From assembly GCA_020635205.1 (NCBI GenBank), contig JACKAE010000004.1:62001-126000 (forward strand): a DNA stretch of 64,000 nucleotides, written 5' to 3'. The position numbers were made by a program, and so were the translations under genes. The notes below the pieces were generated by a model that saw nothing but the letters and a program-made list of their open reading frames with translations, did not search any database and was not told the DNA's origin. Shown here one piece after another: positions 53,768 through 60,707 of this stretch (its first letter is position 1; every line of letters starts with the position of its first letter). The stretch is from Ignavibacteria bacterium. Lineage in GTDB: Bacteria > Bacteroidota > Ignavibacteria > OLB7.

Positions 53768-55096
53768 ATGATTGAACATATGCAGAAGCAAAACATGACT
53801 TTCTACAGACTCCTTTTCCTTCCAATTCTCGCAATGGCTTCTCTCCTCTCCTCGTGTGGAGAGGATACTGGAACTAATCCCAATCCAGACTCTATTCCTG
53901 TCCCTCAGGCCTATGCGTTTGCCAGTAGATTTCAGAGTGGATCGAGCAGCGTGAATTACGGAGGACAGACCGTGCGGAACCTTCTGATTCAAGACTTGAG
54001 CCAGAAGATTTCCCAACTTGGCACTTCAGGTGCTTCTCCGATTACGGCGGCAGAACTTCTATCGCTTTACGAATACAACGATGCCTCGAACCTCTCTTCT
54101 ACTACTTCAACAGGTTCGCTTCCGGCAGTTGAGAGAATGTATTCGATCATCTCAACGGGGAAGAATCTTTCCGGAAAGATTTCTAAAGCGCAGCTTGTTG
54201 GCAGAACTGATAATGCAGATGATCTGTTGCGGAGTTGGTTCGCAACAATCGAGCAGTTATCGAGCGATCAGCAGAGGATTGGAACGCCGATGGCATACAC
54301 AACTGACGATGGACTTAACCTGTACGAGTTAGTAAACAAACTTCTGTTGGGATCCGTAGCTTACTATCAAGGAACTGGGATTTACCTGAACGGAATCACT
54401 GAGCGGAACAACGCTGCACCCGATGGTGAGTCCGCCCCCTACACTGAAATGGAACATGCCTGGGATGAAGCGTTTGGATACTTCGGCGCAGCACGAAACT
54501 ATAGTGCCTACACCGATGTTCAGCTTGCCGGCTCAACCGAAGACTTTGTAGGAGATGTTAGTGGAGACGGGAAAATCGACTTTCAATCGGAGTATAACTT
54601 CGCCTTCGCTCGAAATGCTGGAAAGAGGGATGCTGGGTCGGCTACTGGGAGAAACTTTACGAAGAGCATCTTTGATGCTTTCCTCGGCGGTAGGACTTCT
54701 ATCGTAAACAAGGGGACAACGGCTGATCTGATCATCTTCAGAAATCAAGCAGTCGAAGAGTGGGAGAAGTTGCTTGCAGCCACTGTGATCCACTATATCA
54801 ACGAAACCCTTGAGAACATGGAGGAGCTTACAAGCGAGTCAACTCCAGAAAATTCACTTGAATTAAACGAACATTGGGCTGAGATGAAAGGTTATTCGAT
54901 GGCACTACAGTACAACCCAATGAGGAAAATTTTAGATGCTGAGATTTCCGTGCTTCAAGTGTTGATTGGGTCACACCCTGTTTACGCTGTTCCCGGTTCA
55001 AACGGCTTCAATACCTATCAAGCTGAACTGAAGAACGCACGATCGCTTCTGCAAGAGAAGTATGGCTTTGCTGAAGCTGACGTCCTATCTTGGTAA
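53768..55096 (+). CDS. DUF4856-family (imelysin-like) lipoprotein
   Basis: About 442 residues. A lipoprotein signal with lipobox LSSC follows MTFYRLLFLPILAMAS. A mostly helical domain carries EHAWDEAFGYFGA and ELNEHWAEMKGYSMALQYNP, typical of DUF4856 proteins related to imelysin peptidase-like iron-regulated proteins. It follows the FecA-like receptor by 89 bases, fitting a periplasmic metal-binding partner (inference). Start uncertain: ATG 53768, 53780 or 53795. Confidence 0.8.
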   Translation: MIEHMQKQNMTFYRLLFLPILAMASLLSSCGEDTGTNPNPDSIPVPQAYAFASRFQSGSSSVNYGGQTVRNLLIQDLSQKISQLGTSGASPITAAELLSLYEYNDASNLSSTTSTGSLPAVERMYSIISTGKNLSGKISKAQLVGRTDNADDLLRSWFATIEQLSSDQQRIGTPMAYTTDDGLNLYELVNKLLLGSVAYYQGTGIYLNGITERNNAAPDGESAPYTEMEHAWDEAFGYFGAARNYSAYTDVQLAGSTEDFVGDVSGDGKIDFQSEYNFAFARNAGKRDAGSATGRNFTKSIFDAFLGGRTSIVNKGTTADLIIFRNQAVEEWEKLLAATVIHYINETLENMEELTSESTPENSLELNEHWAEMKGYSMALQYNPMRKILDAEISVLQVLIGSHPVYAVPGSNGFNTYQAELKNARSLLQEKYGFAEADVLSW

Positions 55097-55116
55097 GGTA
55101 AATTGAATTTGTGTTC

Positions 55117-55141
55117 AGGGCTGCCCAGACTGGGTAGCCCT
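55117..55141 (+). terminator. Hairpin terminator after the DUF4856 gene
   Basis: AGGGCTGCCCA (55117-55127) pairs with TGGGTAGCCCT (55131-55141), an 11-bp stem with one G-U pair and a 3-base loop. It is followed by CATTCTATC with few T residues. It sits between the stop codon and the next promoter, so termination is likely though not textbook. Confidence 0.6.
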
Positions 55142-55153
55142 CATTCTATCCCC

Positions 55154-55161
55154 TATCTTTG
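55154..55161 (+). promoter_or_regulatory. -7 box (TATCTTTG) three bases before the GT-C start
   Basis: Exact TAnnTTTG match at 55154-55161, and the ATG is at 55165. Transcription would start at about the start codon, giving a leaderless mRNA. Confidence 0.5.
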
Positions 55162-55164
55162 TTC

Positions 55165-56577
55165 ATGACACAATCAAGAGAGAGAACGGCACTTCTTATC
55201 CTTCTCGCTATTTGCATCGCCAGCAGACTCTTAACCAGTCTTTGGTACATTGCTGACCCCGACAGTTTGCGTTTTGCTCTCGGAGCGATTGACTACAACC
55301 TGATCAAGATGCAGCCTCACTTCCCGGGCTATCCAGTATTTATGGGAGTTGTCAAGTTCTTCACCTTCGTAACTGGCTCATACGGCATTGCATTTGCGTT
55401 AGTTGGTGGACTCTCAACGTTTGCGATTATCACGGCAGCCCTAAAATTCTGCAACACATCGTTGAGTCGCCCAGAGGGGGTACTCCTTGCCGCCCTCTTC
55501 TTCTTCAACCCGATGCTCTGGATAATGGGGAATCGTTATATGCCGGACTTGATGGGTGGAGCAGTTCTTCTCTGGATTCTTGCCCTAACGATCAGAAACG
55601 ACCACGCACCACGCTCCCACCTGTTTGCAGGAATTTTTCTCACAGGTATTCTGGCTGGAGTTCGCCTCTCCTATCTCCCCTTCGCACTTCTTCCTCTGTT
55701 GATTACTATTACGAGAACTCGGCGTGAGTTTACGTCGTTTGCAGTCTTGATCTTGTCTGTAGCCCTCTGGCTACTTCCAATGATTATCGACACGGGATGG
55801 GACAATCTGCTGGTAGCAGCCAACGCACAAACCAGTGGCCACTTTGAAGAGTTTGGCGGAACAATATTCAATGTTCCAGACATAGAGAGTAGGCGTATAG
55901 CTGTTGTGAAGGGAGTAATTGCCGATGGTCTTGGTGGATACTGGGATCAAAGAGGAACAATAACTATCGTTATTACGCTTGGCTTCTTGCTTCTCATGGG
56001 GCGTGGAGCTTGGTGGATGTTCGGACGAGAGACTGACGGACTGGTGATAACTATCATAGCAGTATCTATCTACATCGCTTGGATACTTCTCTATCAAAAT
56101 GTCGTCTACCAGTCACGCCACATGCTTCCGCTGATTCCTATTGCACTCGCACTCGCTTGGGGTGGCGGTGTGGAGTTGATGAGGAGTGGTATCATTGGTC
56201 GATTGGTCGTCTCACTCTTTCTTCTCGGTTACGGAATAACAGGAGTTCTGCTGGCACTTCAACAGACTACGCCAACCGCAATTGCACAGGTTACGGAGTA
56301 CCTCAACAACGATACCGAGGATCACGTGATCCTCTCATCGGGACTGATTAACTTCTACCTTCAATCATCTGGCATCGAAGGGAACTTTGTCGATGCTGAA
56401 CACATACTCCCAGATCAAGACTCACTCTTAGAAGGAGACTTGACAATGATTGGCTGGTACGAATCGGTTGTGAACAGAAGGCCTGAGCACACCAGGAGTT
56501 TCCACCACAACCCATACGTCAACTCAATCTGGGCAGAAATTCCGGTGACGGAGTATGGGGCAAATCGCGACAGATGA
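55165..56577 (+). CDS. GT-C-type membrane glycosyltransferase
   Basis: About 470 residues with ten or more membrane helices. The first periplasmic loop (YIADPDSLRFALGAIDYNL) has the acidic pair expected for a catalytic loop of dolichyl/undecaprenyl-phosphate-sugar-dependent GT-C enzymes, and HFPGYPVFMGV follows. The C-terminal ~100 residues are soluble. ATG 55165 is chosen (a TTG at 55159 would overlap the promoter box). It overlaps the next gene by four bases (ATGA), so the pair is coupled. Lipid-linked sugar and acceptor unknown. Confidence 0.72.
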   Translation: MTQSRERTALLILLAICIASRLLTSLWYIADPDSLRFALGAIDYNLIKMQPHFPGYPVFMGVVKFFTFVTGSYGIAFALVGGLSTFAIITAALKFCNTSLSRPEGVLLAALFFFNPMLWIMGNRYMPDLMGGAVLLWILALTIRNDHAPRSHLFAGIFLTGILAGVRLSYLPFALLPLLITITRTRREFTSFAVLILSVALWLLPMIIDTGWDNLLVAANAQTSGHFEEFGGTIFNVPDIESRRIAVVKGVIADGLGGYWDQRGTITIVITLGFLLLMGRGAWWMFGRETDGLVITIIAVSIYIAWILLYQNVVYQSRHMLPLIPIALALAWGGGVELMRSGIIGRLVVSLFLLGYGITGVLLALQQTTPTAIAQVTEYLNNDTEDHVILSSGLINFYLQSSGIEGNFVDAEHILPDQDSLLEGDLTMIGWYESVVNRRPEHTRSFHHNPYVNSIWAEIPVTEYGANRDR

Positions 56578-57902
56578 AACACCTCCACATTATCGGGGGA
56601 GGGCCGGCTGGCCTTGGAGTTGCAGTTGCAGCAAAGCAACGAGCACTCCCCTTCACACTCTACGAAGCCTCCAACCAACCGGGAGGAAATGCCAGAACAC
56701 TCTCAATTGCTGAGTGCCTCTACGATACTGGAGCACACCGCTTCCACGATAAGAATCTGGAGACGACAACATTCATTAAAGGCTTGTTAGGAGATAATCT
56801 ACTTTCCGTCACCTCACCGAGTGTGATCTACCACAACGGTCGTTTTATCGACTTTCCACTCCACCTCGGGAGTTTGATCCGGTCGCTATCGCCGAAAGAA
56901 CTTGCGCAGATCGTAGTAAGCCTCGCTACCAGTCGCTTTCGTCAGAGGAGTGAGAAGACCTCATTCAAGGAGGTCACAACTGCTCGCTACGGTAAAGCGT
57001 TGGCAAATCTCTTTTTGCTGAACTACTCAGAGAAACTCTGGGGAGTCCCTACCGAAAACCTCTCGCCAGAAGTTTCGGGTGGAAGACTGCGAGGGTTGAC
57101 AATGCGAGGTCTGTTGAAGGAGACTTTTGGTTGGGAGAAGAACCTTCGAGAACATCTCGACGGATCGTTCTACTATCCCCGTATGGGAATCGGGATGATT
57201 TCGGAACGGCTATCAGAGTTTGCCGGAAGCAACTGCATCAGGCTGAACTCGCGTGTGACGCGCATTATCAAGAATGAGAGCAAGGTGACAGGGATTGAGG
57301 TAAATGGGAGTGAGGTAATCGAAACAGATCAACTCATTAGCACACTCCCACTTTCACGGATACTTCACTTACTCGATCCAAAAGCACCAGAGGAAATCCT
57401 TGCAACCTCATCACTTCTTCGGTTTCGGCATCTCTTGCTTGTTCCGATTGTCATTAAACGTCCCTACCTCACCCCGAATGCGTCGGTCTACTTTCCCGAT
57501 TCATCAATTCCATTTACACGACTCTATGAATCAAAAAACAGGGGTCAAGAAATGGCTCCTCCCGACCGAACCTGTGTCGTGCTTGAACTGCCCTGCCACT
57601 CGGATGATCTTGCGTGGAAGAGTGCTACGAATCAAGTTGCTGAATTAGGGCTTGACCTTATCAGAACTATCTTTGGGGTTCAATCTGAAGAAGTAATTGC
57701 CTATGAAGTCGTCCGCGTTCCATTTGCCTACCCAGTTCTCGACCTTGAATATGCAACTCACGTAGAAGCACTTCTCGCGTATCTATCGCAATTCAACAAT
57801 CTCCATCTCGCAGGACGGAACGGTCTCTTCCAGTATGTTCACATTCACGACTTGATAGGGGCTGGAAAGAAGTTGATCGAGAACATTTTATCAGATCGAT
57901 AA
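56574..57902 (+). CDS. FAD-dependent oxidoreductase (UDP-galactopyranose mutase/amine oxidase-like)
   Basis: 442 residues. The FAD Rossmann motif HIIGGGPAGLGVAVAA, then EASNQPGGNARTL and DTGAHRFHDKN, are characteristic of the protoporphyrinogen oxidase/UGM-like superfamily. FPLHLGSLIRSL and NYSEKLWGVPTENLSPEVSG resemble the UDP-galactopyranose mutase-like branch. The C-terminal LAGRNGLFQYVHIHDLIGAG closes the FAD site. Coupled to the GT-C gene, so sugar/lipid-linked glycan metabolism is more likely than haem synthesis (inference). Confidence 0.8.
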   Translation: MKHLHIIGGGPAGLGVAVAAKQRALPFTLYEASNQPGGNARTLSIAECLYDTGAHRFHDKNLETTTFIKGLLGDNLLSVTSPSVIYHNGRFIDFPLHLGSLIRSLSPKELAQIVVSLATSRFRQRSEKTSFKEVTTARYGKALANLFLLNYSEKLWGVPTENLSPEVSGGRLRGLTMRGLLKETFGWEKNLREHLDGSFYYPRMGIGMISERLSEFAGSNCIRLNSRVTRIIKNESKVTGIEVNGSEVIETDQLISTLPLSRILHLLDPKAPEEILATSSLLRFRHLLLVPIVIKRPYLTPNASVYFPDSSIPFTRLYESKNRGQEMAPPDRTCVVLELPCHSDDLAWKSATNQVAELGLDLIRTIFGVQSEEVIAYEVVRVPFAYPVLDLEYATHVEALLAYLSQFNNLHLAGRNGLFQYVHIHDLIGAGKKLIENILSDR

Positions 57903-57941
57903 GTCACAACTTCTCCGACAGACTCTTCTACTAAATTACCC

Positions 57942-58553
57942 CTACTCCGTTGCCCGCCACATGTACCAACTCGCTATTGATTGATACGGTTCCCAGCCAC
58001 ATTCACTGGAGAGTGCTTCAAGCTCTGCTTTGCCCGGCATCTCGTCGAGACCGTATGCGATCATCGCACCTTTGCGCACACCAAGGTCTTCGTATGGAAG
58101 AACATTTAACCTTCCAAGGGAAAACAGGAGAAACATCTTCGCGGTCCAAACACCTATCCCCTTAATGTCAGTTAGTGCAGTGATGATCTCTTCGTCCTCC
58201 ACTCGTGAAAGGCTCCGAAGTTTCAGCTTCCCTTCTATGACATGCTCAGAGAGTGAGCGGAGGTAACTAAGTTTCTGAGAAGAGACCCCGCACGACCTGA
58301 GGAGATCATCCGGAACTTCCGAGAGTAGTCGAGGATCGTTTAACGTCCCAACAACCTCACTCACCCGCCCAATAATTGTTTTGGCTGCACTCCCACTGAT
58401 CTGCTGGCTTAAAATAGAGCGAACGAGTGTTGTAAAATACTTGCCGTGCGGACGGAACGTTGGAAGGCCATGTTGACGTTTCAGATCGCGAATGACGCGA
58501 TCTCGACGAATGAGAGTACGAACTCCCTTTTCGAGTTCAGCAGTAAAGGACAT
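57942..58553 (-). CDS. DNA-3-methyladenine glycosylase (AlkA-like, HhH-GPD)
   Basis: 203 residues. Removes alkylated bases from DNA in base-excision repair. ILSQQISGSAAKTI is the N-terminal family motif. The helix-hairpin-helix is LTDIKGIGVWTAKMFLL, and the catalytic aspartate is in LPYEDLGVRKG. It lacks the extra N-terminal domain of E. coli AlkA, like many short bacterial and yeast Mag-type enzymes. Confidence 0.9.
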   Translation of the reverse strand: MSFTAELEKGVRTLIRRDRVIRDLKRQHGLPTFRPHGKYFTTLVRSILSQQISGSAAKTIIGRVSEVVGTLNDPRLLSEVPDDLLRSCGVSSQKLSYLRSLSEHVIEGKLKLRSLSRVEDEEIITALTDIKGIGVWTAKMFLLFSLGRLNVLPYEDLGVRKGAMIAYGLDEMPGKAELEALSSECGWEPYQSIASWYMWRATE

Positions 58554-58690
58554 GTGTGATTGAGTTGTTGCGAGTGGAGTTTTGTTTGTAGTTGTGCTTG
58601 CACTATACCGACTGTAGACTTTTTAAGATACGCTCTTGGCCGCGGATTCTCGCTTGCTCTCGACTGCTATTATCTGCGCCTCCCACAATC

Positions 58691-58778
58691 CACGTACAAT
58701 TGCCCCTATAGATGAGTACTCGATGAAATTGTACACAGATTGGACGGATGAACGCGGATGTACACTGATCTATAGTCT
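58691..58778. repeat. GTACAC-type dispersed repeat, copy near 58.7 kb
   Basis: GTACAATT (58694-58701) and AATTGTAC (58727-58734) form an inverted pair. TGAAATTGTACAC (58724-58736) equals 91-103. GAT-rich units follow: ACAGATTGG, ACGGATGA, ACGCGGATGT, ACACTGATC. It lies in a long gene-free stretch. Confidence 0.55.
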
Positions 58779-58856
58779 GCTGCAACGTGTTGTTGAATTC
58801 CCCGCATAAATTTCTTCAGAAAAACCCCGTATATTGAGCTTTGATTTTAGACCTAC

Positions 58857-59021
58857 ATGCGCTTAGTAACACTTCATACTGCAATGTTGAGCCAGAGAAC
58901 GGGAACGATTCGTGGAGGGTCGTTCATGTCGCTTCTCTTTGCTCAATATGCTGTGCGCAGGTGGCGACTCATGGCCTCTCTTCCTTCTCTTCTCTCACGT
59001 TCGGCACTCACTTCTGCCTAA
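58857..59021 (+). CDS. Possible 54-residue leader ORF upstream of lysine aminotransferase
   Basis: ATG 58857 to TAA 59019-59021 encodes a basic, Leu/Ser-rich peptide (MRLVTLHTAMLSQRTGTIRG at its start). No family is recognised. It ends inside a hairpin that lies 92 bases before the lat start. It could be a translated leader or chance. Coding is not well supported. Confidence 0.25.
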   Translation: MRLVTLHTAMLSQRTGTIRGGSFMSLLFAQYAVRRWRLMASLPSLLSRSALTSA

Positions 59022-59053
59022 TCTGTTAGGGCAGAGTTAGCCAATCTTGGCTA
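59013..59053 (+). promoter_or_regulatory. Two consecutive hairpins in the lat upstream region
   Basis: Hairpin 1: TCTGCCTAA (59013-59021) with TTAGGGCAGA (59026-59035), one bulged base, 4-base loop. Hairpin 2: TAGCCA (59038-59043) with TGGCTA (59048-59053), 4-base loop. They lie 74-114 bases before ATG 59127. Possible leader control. No match to the lysine riboswitch was recognised. Confidence 0.4.
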
Positions 59054-59126
59054 CAGTCTTCGAGTATACAATCAGTGTCTTGAAAGCTCACTACGATCAA
59101 CCAACAACTATCTACGATCTATAACT

Positions 59127-60470
59127 ATGTCTATACATAAAGCATTTGAAGAAGCCGTTGCACCCAACAAAGTCCACGAAACGTTGAGCAAACATATGCT
59201 CACCGACGGATTCGACTTTGTTCTCGATCTCGATAAGAGTGAAGGAGCCTATCTCTACGATGCACGAGATGGCCGACGCTACCTAGACCTCTTCACCTTC
59301 TTTGCGTCCAATCCAATCGGCATGAATCATCCGAAGCTGAACAACGAGGAATTCATCAAGAAGATTGGACGAGTTGCACTCAGCAAGCCTTCGAACTCAG
59401 ACATCTACACGGTTGAGATGGCAGAGTTTGTCCAAACGTTCTTTGAGGTGGCCGTTCCTGACCACTTCAAGTATGCTTTCTTTATTGCTGGTGGGGCACT
59501 TGCTGTGGAGAATGCGTTGAAAACTGCAATCGATTGGAAGGTTCGGAAGAACATCAAAGCTGGTAAGCCTGAGACGCTTGGCACAAAAGTGCTCCACTTC
59601 AAACAAGCCTTCCACGGACGCACAGGGTACACGATGAGTCTGACAAATACTGACCCGACAAAAGTGCGTTACTGGCCAAAGTTTACTGATTGGCCGAGAG
59701 TAACAAATCCATTTGCAGAGTTCCCTCTTGAAGGTGAGAATCTGACGCGGACAATCGAGCGAGAACGCTCAGCAATTGCTGAGATTGAAGCTGCATTTGC
59801 TGAATACAAAGATGACATCGCCTGCATTATTCTTGAACCAATTCAAGGAGAAGGTGGGGACAACCACTTCCGACCTGAGTTCTTCCGCGAACTTCGTCGC
59901 ATCTGCGATGAACAGGAGGCAATGTTGATCTTTGATGAAGTGCAGACTGGACTTGGTTTGACAGGTGAAATGTGGGCACACCAATCGCTCGGAGTAAATC
60001 CTGACATTATGGCCTTCGGAAAGAAGATGCAGGTCTGCGGCATTGTTGTGAACAACCGAGTGGATGAGATTGACGAGAACGTCTTCCACACATCGAGTAG
60101 AATCAACTCAACTTGGGGTGGAAACCTCGTCGACATGGTGCGCGTTACGAAGTACCTTGAGATTATCGATGAAGAGAATTTGCTGGAAAATGCCCGAACG
60201 GTTGGAGCCTACCTTCTGGAGCAGATTCATCAGCTAATGATAGATTATCCAGAGATTGTTTCGAATCCACGTGGGCGTGGTTTGATGTGTGCAATGACGA
60301 TTCGGGATTCGGAGACAAGAAACTACATCGTTGAGGGAGCTTTAGCTCGCGGCGTGATGATTCTCGGGTGCGGTGAGCGTTCAATCCGCTTCCGCCCACC
60401 TCTGAACCTGACTCGCAAGCAAGTGGACGAGGGGGTTGGTGCTTTGCGCGATGTGCTGAAAAGCATCTAA
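59127..60470 (+). CDS. lat: L-lysine 6-aminotransferase
   Basis: A class III PLP aminotransferase that converts L-lysine and 2-oxoglutarate to aminoadipate semialdehyde (piperideine carboxylate) and glutamate. 447 residues. KHMLTDGFDFVLDLDKSEGA, LFTFFASNPIGMNHPKL and INSTWGGNLVDMVR are typical of lysine 6-aminotransferases rather than ornithine/GABA enzymes. The PLP lysine lies in MAFGKKMQVCG and FDEVQTGLG holds the pyridine-binding aspartate. Single gene with its own terminator. It probably begins lysine catabolism. Confidence 0.93.
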   Translation: MSIHKAFEEAVAPNKVHETLSKHMLTDGFDFVLDLDKSEGAYLYDARDGRRYLDLFTFFASNPIGMNHPKLNNEEFIKKIGRVALSKPSNSDIYTVEMAEFVQTFFEVAVPDHFKYAFFIAGGALAVENALKTAIDWKVRKNIKAGKPETLGTKVLHFKQAFHGRTGYTMSLTNTDPTKVRYWPKFTDWPRVTNPFAEFPLEGENLTRTIERERSAIAEIEAAFAEYKDDIACIILEPIQGEGGDNHFRPEFFRELRRICDEQEAMLIFDEVQTGLGLTGEMWAHQSLGVNPDIMAFGKKMQVCGIVVNNRVDEIDENVFHTSSRINSTWGGNLVDMVRVTKYLEIIDEENLLENARTVGAYLLEQIHQLMIDYPEIVSNPRGRGLMCAMTIRDSETRNYIVEGALARGVMILGCGERSIRFRPPLNLTRKQVDEGVGALRDVLKSI

Positions 60471-60518
60471 TCCCCAAACGGAACGGGAAACAATACCGAC
60501 TTAACGTATCAGGCACCT

Positions 60519-60561
60519 GAGGAGAAAGAATTCCACAAAAGGTCTTCTTTCTCCTCTTTTT
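60519..60561 (+). terminator. Rho-independent terminator after lat
   Basis: GAGGAGAAAGAA (60519-60530) pairs perfectly with TTCTTTCTCCTC (60545-60556), with a 14-base loop, followed by TTTTT. It lies 48 bases after the lat stop. Confidence 0.8.
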
Positions 60562-60635
60562 CTGAATATTCTATGAACAATCTCTGAACTATGTCCGATC
60601 GTTTTTGTACAGTTCAACAACTCTACCCATCCCCT

Positions 60636-60670
60636 TTTTTAATTTTGAATTTTTAATTTTGAATTCCGAA
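60636..60670 (+). repeat. Heptamer repeat array upstream of the penicillin acylase gene
   Basis: Five exact 7-bp units: TTTTTAA, TTTTGAA, TTTTTAA, TTTTGAA, TTCCGAA. The last three units are nearly the same as 45467-45487 before livK (TTTTTAA, TTTTGAA, TTCCGAG). The array ends 37 bases before the start codon, with the -7 box between. Confidence 0.75.
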
Positions 60671-60695
60671 TCCCCCCTGAATTCCTTCCCACTCT

Positions 60696-60703
60696 TATAT
60701 TTG
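60696..60703 (+). promoter_or_regulatory. -7 box (TATATTTG) four bases before the acylase start
   Basis: Exact TAnnTTTG match ending four bases before GTG 60708. The mRNA is probably leaderless. It supports GTG 60708 as the start. Confidence 0.5.
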
Positions 60704-60707
60704 CGCC

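Noticed and set aside
58841..59029. 62-residue plus-strand ORF upstream of lat
   Set aside because: It shares the region with another short frame, has Cys/His-rich but patternless sequence and no start signal.
58857..59126. Lysine riboswitch upstream of lat
   Set aside because: The two short hairpins do not show the multi-helix core or conserved segments of that riboswitch as I know it.
152..60670. CRISPR array as an explanation for the recurring AT-rich repeats
   Set aside because: Units are 7 bp, directly adjacent and without unique spacers, and are scattered next to different genes. No cas genes.
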